Assembly (NCBI GenBank): GCA_947623455.1
Contig: OX392534.1
Location: 10,364,001-10,428,000 of the forward strand
Direction of reading: 5' to 3'
DNA: 64,000 bases
From: Mimachlamys varia
Taxonomy: Eukaryota; Mollusca; Bivalvia; Pectinida; Pectinidae
The position numbers and the translations under genes are program-made. Positions 35,801 to 47,810 of this stretch are shown here, one piece after another. The first letter of the stretch is position 1, and each line of letters begins with the position of its first letter. Below the pieces are notes generated by a model. It had not been told where the DNA came from and made no database searches. It was given only the letters and a program-made list of their open reading frames with translations.

Positions 35801-38800
35801 TGGCCCCTTGTCCCATGTCCATGTGTCGGCGTCATATTGGTCCTCGGGGGGAGGGGGGGGGGGGGTCCTATGTCCATGTGTCGGCGTCATACTGGTCTTC
35901 GGGGGGTCCTATGTCCTTGTGTAGGAGTCATGTCTCTTACCCATGTCAGAACTATACTGGTCGTGTATCATGATCATATATCCATGTGTCGGTAGTTATA
36001 ATGGTCCCGGATCATATACTGTTATCAAGTATAGGACTTCACTCGTCCCCGGGACTATAAATATCCAAGAGCACATCTTACTTATTTTTACCGCTGATCT
36101 CACAATACTTTCAAAAATACATCTACTGCATGTGTTCATATAAAAATGACTGTTAAGGCCAGATACAGCAGGGGCCACTGGTCCGTGTGATGCTGTATGT
36201 GGTCCCCACACGAAGCATTATCGACCTGAGCCTGATTCCAGCTCTTATCCACCCGGGCTACACAGCTGTTGGGAAATTTAAAACTTGCACAAAGGTAGAC
36301 GATCATGACGTCACGGAGATAACTGATATCCGTGTCACACAAGGTCACACTTCCATTCATTTACCACGTGGCGTTTGAGTCATACGTACATGTACACACA
36401 TACCCAGAAAACCCAACACCCATACAAACCAACGAGACGTTACGACGGCGTTAGTGTGAAACGAATATTCATGATTTAACGTAAATAGTCGTGCTGAATC
36501 AACATGACTGATCATGACCCACTAACAGTGCGTATGTAACATTATAAGTGACGTTCTGATTCTGAGGACTTCCCTAGACTGACCTTATACAATCACCGAA
36601 TTAAAGCCAGTCAACCAAAACCGCAGACATTTTAAATATGGCGACAACGTACACGGTACCGGTGTAAGATCAACGGCCTTTTACAAACAGTTTGGTGATT
36701 GCAAAGTACTACAGTATCTCCGACCTGTTAATTACCTGTATCACATACTGGGTACCAATCACATGTACTTCATTTTAACAGATTTCATTGCATAAATACA
36801 AACGGACCGGACAACAGGCAAAGCTTTGGTCCTTTCACGGAATTCCGTGGTCCTTTCCTTTCCATAGACAAGTTCTTCCTTAATACCACAGACATTGTAC
36901 AAAAAGACTTTCCTTGATTTAGTTGTTGTCGACCGCCTATTTGTTACCGTGTGGAAGTTACGTAGCTGTGTGTTACGTCCGACAACTGTGGTCATTTCAG
37001 GACAACAATCGGTTAGCTAGTGTCAGCTAATTCAGGCGCATTTTGTTGATTGAAATCGTTCCTTCATTTGTTTTGCATTTAAATTCAAATCTATATAATG
37101 TTATTTTTCAGTGAACTACGAAAAAAACGACTGTGATCGTTTGTACATAGTAAACGATATTGACGTGTACCGACTCGAGTCGTACCCACGTCAAGGCATC
37201 AACACCGGCAGAGACAAGTGCTTCAACAAGTTCCAAGGACCAAACAACAAAAAACTCAAGATCTATGTCTACGGAGTTTCCATCGGTAGTTGTGGTATCT
37301 TCGTCAACATCTACGATGGGGACGAGAAAATGTCTAACGACCCTAGGGTAAGTACGTAATTATAGAACAACACGTTTGTGTCCTGGAGCTCTCCGCGAGG
37401 GGTGGGGTCGAACTCCTTTCCCCGGTACACAGACTATGAAAGACATGCTACACCACATATGCTTTTTATTTGCATGCAGCATATTTTCGGATGTTGTAAG
37501 GTCATCTGTGCGAGAATAAATTGACTGTGAATAGAAAGATAGGGAGGCATTGAATCAAAAATGTGAACAAAGAGTTGTGTAATTGAGTTCACATTTTGGT
37601 TCAACGCCGACTCGCAGTCAATTGATCCTTTGAGAAATTGTCTCAAATATATACAATCAAACTGCTATTACGTCGTGATATTGAATTAGACAATTTCACA
37701 AAGATGACTTTAAAAAAGAAGACCAAATTACTTTTTAAAAAATCGATTTTTGTTTTCCGAATAATCATTTTTTCTAGTCGGTAAACTGAAAAGGCTCCCT
37801 AAAGCAGAACAGATCCCAGTCAATCAGTCATATTATACTATATACGGTGGCAGAGCGGTTAAGGTGTTCCGGCATTATACCAATAGCCCTCCACCTCTGG
37901 GTTAATTGCGAGTTCAAAACCCGCGTGGGACAGTTGCCAGGTACTGACCGTAGATCGGGGGGTTTTCTTCGGGTACTATGACTTTCCTCCACTTCCAAAA
38001 CCTGGTACGTCCTTAAATGACCCTGGCTGTTAATCGGACGTAATACAAAATTAACCAAAGTTAGCTCCATAGCTGATATTAAGTAAAACTATAGCTCACA
38101 TTGAGTATGATTACTTATTTGTAGGACAATATCCAAGAAAGATAATAGATATGTGACATTGTTTTATTACAGTGGAGCCTAGGTTGTCGTAGTCCTGGGA
38201 AGACCGTGTTCGAATCCTTCTCTAGTGAGGTGATAGTCCGACTAGACAAACCAGTGGCAGACTCCAGCAGCCTCTACCAATTCCGAATCTACATCACCAA
38301 CGAGAACGGTTGGTTCCTTTTTCCTTAATTTATATGGAACGGATCATTTCCTGTTTTTGTCTTTTCGTTCCTAAAGTCGCTTTTACACAGATGACTTAAA
38401 TCTATCATTGAGTCTATTCTATTGTAGGACCGGAAGTTGACCTTTCCGAACCCAGTATGTCTGACGGCGGAGCATCATCTGGCGTCATTGCCGGTATCGG
38501 CATTGGTGTCGGCCTGGTCGTCGTCGTCATCATCGTCGTCGTGGCGATCGTCTGCTGGCGAATGATGGGGAAGAAGGAGAAGTATGGCAACAAATCCCCC
38601 GCCGTATTCACTACTTGTAAGTTCAAACTCTCCGAATTCATTAGATTTTTCATCCAATTCTTTTTACTTCCGTCTGGAGAAACAAAGGAACATTTTTTAC
38701 TTAATTCTTCTCCCTCTCCGCCCTTTCTCCTTATCACCCTTCAATTCTACTTCTTCCCTCCAACTCCTTTCAACTTTGTCTCCTTCGTGTCTCCCCCTAC

Positions 38801-41259
38801 TCCCCCTCTATTCTCACTCCCTTTCACACTATTTCTTTTTTCCTCCTCTCTTTCCCAGTATGTTCCTATTTTCATCTTCTATTTGCCTCCGTTCTCTTGT
38901 CCCCCAATCGGTACTTTACTCAGCTCGTTTCTTTACCCTTCCCTCCAACTTTTCAACTGTTCCCTTCTCTGCCCCCTCCCTAACCATTTCTGAATCCAGT
39001 GTGCCTCTCCAACTCCCTTGTCCGTTTCCCTTTCCTTTCTTTCTCACTTTTCCTCCTTTAACTCCATTTTCTGTGTCTCCTTTCTCCCAAGTCCCCACTA
39101 TATACTTCTCTTCTTACCTTGCTCTGCCCCCCCCCCCCTGCTCCCACTCTGGTCATCTCTTTAGCTCCCGTTACTCCCCCCAGCCCCCCCTCCCCCCAAA
39201 AAAAACAGGCACACCACAAGACTACAATGTTTCATTTATTTTGACTTTCTGAGATGTTTATCAAATGGTTGAAAAGTTATTCAGGAAAATATTTGAGTAT
39301 GATTTGTTAGAACTTAGAAAAGACAAATGTTTTTCTATCGGAAGATGTTGGCACCCAAGTCAGTTGTTCCGTTTATCATTATAATAGGCAAAGTCGTACT
39401 TAGATACATCGAATTTTCTAGTATTTCATGGATATGATTGTGGTGTTAAAATTACAATTAAAACACATAATGATATCATACTCGAAAATCGAGGTTTCCA
39501 AGATCTGCATCATTTAGGCTTTGCCGAGTTCGACTAGTTTTTTAGTGGCTGTGAAATGACATCAGTGGTATTATAGTATTTAACTGAGAGTTGACCAATG
39601 TCAATGGGTCACTCAACAGCTCTGTTGGTCACCTGTGCAGTGTCATTTAGTCGTTGTCCAGTGTAGTTGAGCCGTTGTACAGTGTTGTTGGTTAATTTTC
39701 TTAGTTTAGTATCTGGTGTAGGTGACGTTTGTCGCTCGATCTCTTGGTGGTCCAATAGTGCGATGACGAGGCGACACCAGACACCAGCCAATCAAGCTTA
39801 CATCCGGGTTATGCACGCAAGTGCCGTGTCAATCTAGGTTCAGTAATGGAAGACAACCCGTTGGTCGATATTAGTTGATTGTTTCTTCTTTAAAGAAATA
39901 AGTTCATGCATGCATAATTGATAAAACACGAGCTTTTTCCTTGGAACAACGAAAACTGGGGTAAAATAGAATGACACATGTATATAGAATTTGTTTTTCT
40001 GTGATTTTCATTAGCATCGATCCACCCCGCCACACCCGTGTCTTCACTTACCATTTCCTTCTCATCACTGTGTTCCTATTCTCCTTTCCTATACCGTTTT
40101 CTATCCAGCTCCTCTCCTATTTTGTTCAGGACAGTCAAATAGTTCAATAGTGACTATATAAGTAAAACAGGCGACTGGATAGTAAACCTATCATGATTTC
40201 GGCTATCTACGTTCATAGTGAGTATGGTGAGTACCAAGTCTGTGTCGTTCGTATCAGTAGAATTAGTATATGTATGGTTGTACGTCACCAAGGAATCTCG
40301 ATATGCTTCTTAGTTCTTGAAGACAGATAATCTGATTGGATGAAATGACATTGACACCATTTGTATCCAATCAGAAATTGCCTCTGTCAAGAAAGGCTAT
40401 TTTACGGGGATGGGAAAAAAAGAGAATTGTGTTTTGACCTAGACGTATTTCGTTTACAGCTACTTCGAACGATCCGCCTGTCAACGGTATCTTAAAACGA
40501 ACGGAAAGTAAAGGGCGTGGGAGCAAACGCCGTAATAACCGGCCTGCTTATGGAGGCCATGACAACCAAGCTTATAGAAGTTCAGTAGACGGTGACGATT
40601 ACAGCAGTGTTAATGGCGCTCCCAGCACCGAGTCCACGCGCGGGGGTATAGACCTGCATTACGAAGAAGAAGTTGCCAGAAAAGAAGGTCGGACTTCCTC
40701 CCACCGATCGAACCGCCGACGGAATGACGACTCCACGTCCGATGATACTGGAGACAGTGTATTTCACAACAAGGCATTCGTAGACGACGAAAGAAGTGAT
40801 AGAAGTTTGCGCGTGCGCCCCGACCGACGACGTCGGGATCGGGATGATAGTAGTGACTCTTACGTCAGTAGCTCACGTGGGGCGGTAAGCTACATTACAG
40901 ACACAACAAATCGTACTCGCACAGACTCACCCTCCCGGAGCACGGACGAGCGGGGCAGCCAATCATCGACTACCGACGGAGCGCCCGGCCACTTCATCAA
41001 GGGCGATAACGCGCGGAGGAGTGGGCGCAGCCGCAGTCACAGTAGATCGTCAACACAATCAGGTCAGCGTCGACGACCGCGTGTCTCTCATAGCGCGGGA
41101 GGTGACGTAAGTGACGGCAGTAGTTCACACAGGTCAGGTCAACGCCCTAGTAGTGGGGGGTCACGTCGACACAGGTCAAGGTCGAGGGAAAGAGAAAAGA
41201 AGCCGTCGCCGTATATCGGAGCTTTTGCTGATGCTAAGAAAAAGAAACGGAAGAACTAA
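29866..41259 (+). CDS. CUB-domain single-pass receptor, isoform with tail A (488 residues)
   Basis: Five exons: 29866-29971, 37112-37347, 38173-38308, 38428-38616, 40460-41259. All junctions are GT/AG and the phases match (1, 0, 1, 1). Exon 1 encodes a signal peptide (hydrophobic YVLIAICLII, likely cleaved near residue 31). Exons 2-3 give one domain of about 120 residues with four cysteines, YPRQ, FVNIYDGDE and a closing YQFRIYI, the pattern of a CUB domain with two disulfides. Exon 4 holds a Ser/Gly stalk and a Val/Ile-rich helix at about 178-203, then RMMGKKEK. Exon 5A gives a 265-residue tail rich in Arg, Ser and Asp ending in a lysine cluster (KKKKRKN). CUB domains usually bind ligands or partners outside the cell; the tail matches no enzyme I know. 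A second terminal exon at 46058 is in the same phase. Confidence 0.82.
31530..31703. repeat. 58 bp tandem repeat, three copies
   Basis: Three nearly identical units starting gtattttggacttctgtaag, then tgattctaaaaatattttcg, then aaaacaccgttttagctt. Units 2 and 3 are closer to each other than to unit 1. Confidence 0.9.
32083..32165. repeat. Short degenerate repeat, 22-24 bp units
   Basis: About three to four copies of acttctgtaaaacgtaaccc. The taaccc word looks telomere-like, but the period is wrong for a telomeric repeat. Confidence 0.65.
33424..35990. repeat. 37 bp minisatellite, about 69 copies, in intron 1 of the CUB receptor
   Basis: Units read ccggtccccggtcatatgtc then catgtgtcggcgtcata. 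Common variants are gtcggag, gttggag, ccccagtc, and a 5 bp insertion giving cataccttaccgg. Because the unit is 37 bp and has no stop in any forward phase, all three forward frames stay open for up to 500 codons; this is an arithmetical effect. A G-run interrupts the decaying end at 35846-35865. Confidence 0.95.
35991..37111 (+). other. Intron 1 of the CUB receptor, 3' end
   Basis: No exon or repeat recognised. The intron ends ...TTATTTTTCAG at 37111. Confidence 0.55.
37843..38060 (+). mobile_element. tRNA-derived SINE in intron 2 of the CUB receptor
   Basis: The head looks like a tRNA with pol III promoter boxes: box A-like tggcagagcggttaaggtg at 37848 and box B-like gcgagttcaaaacccgcg about 50 bp later. 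A body follows (gggggttttcttcgggtact, atgactttcctcc), then a tail ending ggctgttaatcggacgtaat then acaaaattaacca. This layout of tRNA head, conserved body and LINE-like tail is that of invertebrate SINEs. A tail fragment of the same family is at 28600. Confidence 0.78.
38690..39225. repeat. Pyrimidine-rich low-complexity tract in intron 4 of the CUB receptor
   Basis: Roughly 530 bp dominated by C and T on the plus strand, ending in C-runs and an A-run near 39200. It yields overlapping open frames in two forward phases, which I regard as composition artefacts. Lies just after the donor of the transmembrane exon. Confidence 0.75.
39226..40459 (+). other. Intron 4 remainder, before tail exon A
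   Basis: No exon recognised. The acceptor of exon A is TTCGTTTACAG at 40449-40459. Confidence 0.5.
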
Positions 41260-42000
41260 ACGTAGGATTTCTTTTCATAATAATATTTTCTATAATTTGT
41301 GACAGGTTTTACTATATTATATAATATGATTTTACATGACTACGCCGCAGCTAAATAGTTTCGCCTCGTGTTATTGTTGTGATTAAAAGCTGACATTTGA
41401 AGGACTCTTTCTCACAAAGCCATACAATACATCGAACAGCAAATCAAACCGTACTTAAACAAGGTGAATCAATAGTTTTACCCTGACAGAGGTGCTATAA
41501 ACCCCTTTCTTGATGAGTTTGGAATATTCCATTGTGGATTTTGATTGTACCATATAAAATGTTTGGCGAAAGAAGTTTGTTCTATAAAACGGACGCCTGT
41601 GTTTTTCCTGTGTAGATCAGCCGGAGACAACTGTGTGAATCGTCTCCTTCCCTTTATGTGGGAGCTACACACCAGCTAATGTTCCACTCATCACGTGACC
41701 GACATGTGACATCGTGTAGTTCAAGAGTGGAACTTGTATCCATGACAAAATCGTCAATTTGTAACCTCTGGGTGTGATTTATAAAGACTGTGAAGTTATA
41801 ATCTAAAGCACACAGATTCAGTTACAAAGATGTTTTGGAGAGGAGAACGATGTGAAATACAAAATGTTCGTGTTGTACCATAGTTGAGAATCTACTGCTG
41901 AAATCGCCGGTAACGCCACCTGTTGATGGCAACTTGGCGACATCGACATCGTTTTACTTGTGAAATGATAGCACATTGCGAACGATAATAATCAACGACA
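41260..42000 (+). other. Probable 3' UTR after tail exon A
   Basis: Follows the TAA at 41257-41259. An ATTAAA variant lies at 41382-41387; canonical AATAAA motifs occur only in the repeat beginning at 42001. Confidence 0.4.
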
Positions 42001-42480
42001 GATATGGCTTGTGGAACACTGAAACGTGTCGTAAAGGACGTTTGTAATAAACGACAGATATGGCTTACAAGTGGAACATTGAAACGTGTCGTAAAGGACG
42101 TTTGTAATAAACGACAGATATGGCTTACAAGTGGAACATTGAAACGTGTCGTAAAGGACGTTTATGATAATCGGCCGATATGGCTTACAAGTGGAACATT
42201 GAAACGTGTCGTAAAGGACGTTTGTAATAAACGACAGATATGGCTTACAAGTGGAACATTGAAACGTGTCGTAAAGGACGTTTGTAATAAACGACAGATA
42301 TGGCTTACAAGTGGAACATTGAAACGTGTCGTAAAGGACGTTTGTAATAAACGACAGATATGGCTTACAAGTGGAACATTGAAACGTGTCGTAAAGGACG
42401 TTTATGATAATCGGCCGATATGGCTTGCAAGTGGAACATTGAAAAGTGACGTATTGCAACGTACTAGTTAACGACAGATA
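42001..42480. repeat. 60 bp tandem repeat, eight copies, five with AATAAA
   Basis: The eight units are exactly 60 bp apart, with core gtggaacattgaaacgtgtc then gtaaaggacgtttgtaataa. Five units contain the poly(A) signal AATAAA (starting at 42046, 42106, 42226, 42286, 42346). Units 3 and 7 replace it by tgataatcgg and unit 8 is diverged. Unit length is a multiple of three, so open frames occur on both strands. The array lies between the alternative terminal exons of the CUB receptor. Confidence 0.93.
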
Positions 42481-42647
42481 TGGCTTGTGGAACAAAGAAA
42501 CTTCGTATGGCGTGTGTACAACATTGACTGACTGGGCGATGATCATCGGTGTGCGTGCGCAACACTGTTTGGGGTTAATTGAATCTGTGAAAAAAAGACG
42601 CTATAACTTGAAGTTAGGCGATACATCTTGTATGCTTTTAACTGATA

Positions 42648-42674
42648 TACATATATATATATATATATATATAT
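42648..42674. repeat. (AT)n microsatellite
   Basis: About 12 uninterrupted AT dinucleotides. Confidence 0.9.
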
Positions 42675-45600
42675 CACACGTACGCAATTATGAATCTGTA
42701 AGAAAATGTATACTTCTGGCAATTACGTCACATGTTCTGGTAATTTGATCACGTGAGAGTTAACTGATCAGGTTATATTGTGAAGGTTAATTAATAATTA
42801 CTGTTTATTGTCCTATCATCATCTGATGTAAGAGGAGGCAATCCTAACGTCACTTCCATTTGTGATAAGGATCAAACTTCATACAGATAAATCTGCCACT
42901 AAAGAAATATTTCCTGTATTGTGACTTGGGGATGATAAGCCTGAGGATTTGATATTTCAATACATAAGGAATGGCTTCAGATACATATCCCTTTTGCAAT
43001 AGAAAAGTGCTTAATTTGAAAAAAAAATCAGATTCTTGCTGTAATCCAACTGAATTATAAATAAAAAGAATCGCATATATTACCGTTAAAGTAACCAATG
43101 ATTGTAGAGAGTTCTACTATTCTGATTCCTAACATTGTATTACCAATTTGTAGTTTTGTAGAATAGTATAAACTTATTTTTGAAACACCTAACATATACA
43201 TATACCTTGGTTTTGAAAAGATACAGCGATCTCTTAATTCTCTAATACATGTCTGTACGTGTATTGCTAAATAACGGGTTTTCAGTACAAATGTATATTG
43301 TGACGGTTTAATATTATTTTATAAATATACAAAAGTTAAAATCAAGTCTTATCTGCCCCAACCCACACCGGGCGTTTACACATGTTATATCGTAAGTTTT
43401 TTTTTATATTTATGTGACGAAGAACAGCATGACTGGCAGATCCTTGTTATATTTATACAGAGATAAAGAGAAGTGCTCAGTCATAGTATAGTTATTATAT
43501 ATATATAAATATTTGATATACCGCTAAAGTGTTACTTGCATGTAAACTACAGTACAATTATTGTTACGTATATATAATATATAACCATTGCCAGTTACGT
43601 GTGTGTATATTATAAACGATTGTTTTCATACATTTCATTGATAATGTAGAATTACCTAATTTTGTATATTACTTAGCGAATCAAGGGAAGTAACTCCAAT
43701 TGCTACTGTGTTATTGGGGCCAAGTATTACCTACATACATACATGTATGTACGTATAAGCTGTGTAGGACATTAATTTGGGACAGATGATGAAAGTCAGG
43801 ATCCTTGCTAATAAACCTCCTTCATTTATCAGTTCCTGTCTATGATTTATTTTCGTCTGAAATTGTAGTTTTTAACCACTGGTACTTCATCGTTTCCCTT
43901 CAATTATAGAGTTTTAATATATACCAGTAAGAATCATTGAGAATGATATCCGGATTTTAGGTTTTCATTAAATATAACATCAATTTGTGGGAAAGATAAG
44001 TTTGCAATTTTGTATATCAATCTGGCCTTACAGGTAGGTGTGCCACGTACGTAGAATGACTATGCTCTAACCAACTTATCAATAGACACCAGTGATCAAT
44101 CTACGTGCGAGTCCCGGGTCCAGTACTCATACAACTATGAAAGGACTCGTAGAAATTATGGAAATACTTCAATTTAACATTGTGGGACCCATAGTTTTCT
44201 GCAATATTTACAAAAAGGACCCATGGAAAAAAATTGTAAATTGATCACTGAGACACCAATTAGGAACGAGATTGAAACAATTTTATTGCTATCATCTCAA
44301 TATTATACAGAAATTACAGCTAAAAAAAACAGAAATAAGTATTTGTACCTAGTATAAACTTGATCGTCATTATTTGATCCTATTGTAAACTCTCATCTCG
44401 TTAACAGGTACATGTAGACAGTGTATGTAAGAACCCATACTTAGAAATCAGGCTTAAGCAACGATAACATTTAAAACCATATGCTCCATAAACACCCATA
44501 CTGTCGAAATGAAACGTGTGCTAAAACGAAAATTTTTGCGAAAATGATTTTGAAAACAAAATGGCATAGTTATTTTTTTTTGTATCTTTGAAAACCTTTT
44601 AATGACAATGTACTGCGTCAAACGTAAATATACTGATTTTTTTTCGCATTAATTATCAGTAGTCCTACTTTTTTCGTTGTGACGTCACGCCTGCAGCAAG
44701 TACATGACGTCTTAGAACGCAATCGCCTCAAAAGACAGTTTTTCCCATTTCAAGGTTGCTATGAAAATGTTTCGTTTTATATGAGTAAATGCCACAAATC
44801 TTGATTATGTGATAAAATCATCGTACACACGTTTTCGTTTCGTACGAAATTTAGGAAACCCAGTACAAATTTTTCTTAAATTTCATTTAAAGCGGAAACT
44901 CGTGTATGGATTGTTATTAACATGAATATTATGTGAAATATGAAAGTTACATTTCATAATTATTTAGTCACATGTTTGCCAAAAAACACCATACTTAAAG
45001 TAATACGGCTGCTGATAACAGCATAAATCATACTTAAAAGTGCGTTCGCAGCTGCTGACTCAAAGTGGGGCGAGTACTCTCAGAACATGTTGTAAATAAT
45101 GACAATTTATCATTCAATATTTAGATCATAAATAGTTTAAATGGAAGAAACGATCAATTTTTAATTTCTATTTCCACTTTTCTGTGATGTTTTATGCATA
45201 TTTTATGTATACAAGGGAATACATGTATAAAAGTGACATTAATTATTTTTTCTACTTTTTTATTTGTAACGTTCTAAGTGCTCCGGAAATTGATGAATAA
45301 TGGAGATTCATAACCAAGTCACACAATATTGAGAAATTTTAGAGACAAACAAAATGACGTACATATTAAGTATATGAAAAGCGGAAGTGAGGTACATGTA
45401 CTGGTATATTCGGTAATGATTCGGATGTAAGATGGATATAAGAGTGTAAATGTGCTGTTATTTTACATGTACACTTGTTTTTCGATAATAAACACATGCC
45501 ATACGACAAAATAATCAATTTCACGGCTCATTGTTTTGTTTTTGCATGTTCTAACTCTTCTTACTAATATTTGTACCTGTAATTTTCCCATCGAGAAATA

Positions 45601-46057
45601 CAATTGTCACCCACGACAAATTAATGCTAGATATTTATTATATTTGAAGTGTGTATCATAGTAAACAAGGATGAAACTTGAGAAATAAAAAAAATATTAC
45701 ATAAATCTTTTAACACCTGTTTTCTAATTGAGAGTAAAACATCAAGTTCAATTTTTCTAATACAGTATCACATCTTATTTGTAAACAAACATGCTGGAAT
45801 AGGAAATATATCAGCTGAAACATCGCAAAGGACGTTTTTGTCTAAAGCAGTGTGAATTTTTTATATATGTATTTACACCAGGGCATTGGCAGCGGCTTGA
45901 CGTTGGTTACACGATGTAGCACATTCCATTCATTCCCTAGCTGCCATCCTAAGCGTCCTTTTAATATTTTATTGGAGTACAACTTGGATGAGGAATGTAG
46001 TTTTTGTATTAATCTAAAATCGATTCAGGCGATCTAAAGCAGTCCTTTTGTTTCCAG
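42675..46057 (+). other. Intronic stretch before tail exon B
   Basis: Strongly AT-rich with no splice-bounded open frame. A TGACGTCA-type site occurs near 44681. The region ends with the acceptor TTTGTTTCCAG at 46057. Confidence 0.5.
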
Positions 46058-47394
46058 CTGAAACCAGAGGAGGCGATTCCGTACACTTCGAAAACACGCT
46101 TGGAGGAAGTCGGAGTCGTGCTGCAAGGGCATCCAGTGACCGCAGCTCGACCACCAATGGCTACCGTTCAACTTCCGGTTCACAACGCGGACGGTCTTCC
46201 CATCACCACGAAAACAACGGCTACGTATCAAGTAACGAATCATCCGTGACATCAAAAAAAGTCAGTCGCAATCCTATTCCAATCAAGGCTGGAGATGGTG
46301 CAAAATTCGAAATGGCGACAGAAACGACCCATCGCTTCACAAAACGAGACGGATCTGTTAGAAAAAAAGTCATTTTAGATCACGACAAAGAAACAAAAAC
46401 AAACACGAAGGATAGAGCTAAAGATGAATTCGACAGCGCTAGGGTAGAGCTCATTCAAAAATCAAAGCCAAACGATAACACCCATTCACTCGTCCGATCT
46501 AGTTCAGAAAAACGCAATACCAGATTAAGAAATACGACCGCAAGTCGAGCTGAAACTTCCAGTGACACTCTGTCGTCTCATTCCGACAAGCGACCAAGAC
46601 GTGATGATCGACAGAACGACAGACCACGTGATGATAGGTGTGAAGAGAGATCAAAAGACAGCGCCACACGGCGGTCAAGTTACCGCGAATCTCAGTCACA
46701 GGATCGGCGAGACCGGGTCGGCAGCACTAGAAGCAGGAAAAACTCCACATCACGTTCTGTTCGACCCAGTTACAAAGACGACTACGACGCAGGTGGACAG
46801 AGGCATCGATCAGAGCAATCTCACAAACATCAGGAGAAAACATACAGCGATTACGACAGCGACCATCGGAGTCGGCGGCGAGAAAAATACGACAGAAATA
46901 CTGGTTATGACAGTGACGCACGAAAACGTCACCGTGACTACGACAGCGATCGCGGAGGCCGTGACCGTGGCTACGACAGTGACACGCGGAGACGTCACCG
47001 TGACAACATTGATCGCGGGGGACGTGACCGTGGTTACGATAGTGACGCACGAAAACGTCACCGTGACTACGACAGTGATCGTGGAGGCCGTGACCGCAGT
47101 CAACGCCGTTACGATCAAAGTGACAGAAACTACAGTGACTGTGAGAGTGACCACGGTAGGAGACGCGAGTCCACCCGCCGTACACGTCCTCGCACAGACA
47201 GGAACTATATAGACTACGATAGTGACGACAACAGTTATCGGTCAAGTCGACATCGTCACAGTCAGCGTCAGGACCACCGAGCCAAGTACTACAGTGACGA
47301 GGACCTCGTGGACAGTCGGAGGCAGCGCGGCGGAAGTCTGTCCCGGAAGTCACGTCCGCGCAGTCAAAGCTACAGTCGCGACAGCAGGAGATAG
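46058..47394 (+). CDS. Alternative terminal exon B of the CUB receptor: RD/YDSD-repeat tail
   Basis: The exon follows TTTGTTTCCAG and begins CT GAA, so it accepts the same phase-1 donor (T|GTAAGT at 38616) as exon A; either exon completes the same TCT serine. Used with exons 1-4 it gives a 667-residue protein with a 444-residue cytoplasmic tail. The tail is highly charged and probably disordered, rich in RS, RD, SR and YDSD dipeptide-like motifs. Residues corresponding to 46903-47097 form three 21-22-residue repeats of the form GYDSDARKRHRD...GGRDR. There is no enzyme domain. It looks like SR/RD-type domains of nuclear factors, yet position and phase tie it to a membrane protein. It could also belong to a separate downstream transcript, but no start exon for that is seen. 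Confidence 0.72.
46903..47097 (+). repeat. Three in-frame 63-66 bp repeats inside exon B
   Basis: Units of 66, 63 and 66 bp encode GYDSDARKRHRDYDSD-GGRDR-like segments. Third positions differ between copies (gac/gat, ggc/ggt), which fits selection on protein. Confidence 0.88.
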
Positions 47395-47810
47395 GGCGTC
47401 ATGCAAACCATCGAAATTTATTGCATACATCAATTTCATAACGACTTTTCATTTCATCAATTTCATAACGACTTTTCATGTCAGTTAGTATCACATCATC
47501 GGTTTCTTCTCTACGATTTATTGTTTAGGTTAAGATAGGACCAAAACATATGTTTGTTTCAGATAGCATACCTCAAAAAATGGTAGGTCGGTAGGCAAAT
47601 TATTTTATTTATATTTTCGTGCGTTGAAATTATGCTAAATTTTAATTTTGAAATGCATTTGCACACATTTCAATGTATACTAGGTTGTCAAAAATGAGGT
47701 CAGATTTTCAGAACAGAAAGGAATTACATTATATAGAGTTGCTTTCTGGCTCATAAATTAATCTTGGATACAAAGGGTGATCAAATAGCCAGGATCGGCA
47801 ATAAAATCTA
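47395..47810 (+). other. Probable 3' UTR after tail exon B
   Basis: A tandem duplication of about 26 bp (atcaatttcataacgacttt) lies at 47428-47480. AATAAA is at 47800-47805, a candidate poly(A) signal for the long isoform. Confidence 0.45.

Noticed and set aside
38457..39252. Open frames continuing past the transmembrane exon into a Pro/Ser/Phe-rich tail
   Set aside because: A good donor (T|GTAAGT) ends the exon at 38616 and the rest is a pyrimidine-rich low-complexity intron.
44030..44115. Possible minus-strand tRNA (ataagttggttagagcat resembles a D-arm)
   Set aside because: No matching B box, acceptor stem or anticodon arm could be paired; at most an old SINE head.
46562..47212. Second open frame and minus-strand frames over tail exon B
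   Set aside because: Shadows of the main frame, caused by the repeated RD/YDSD codons.
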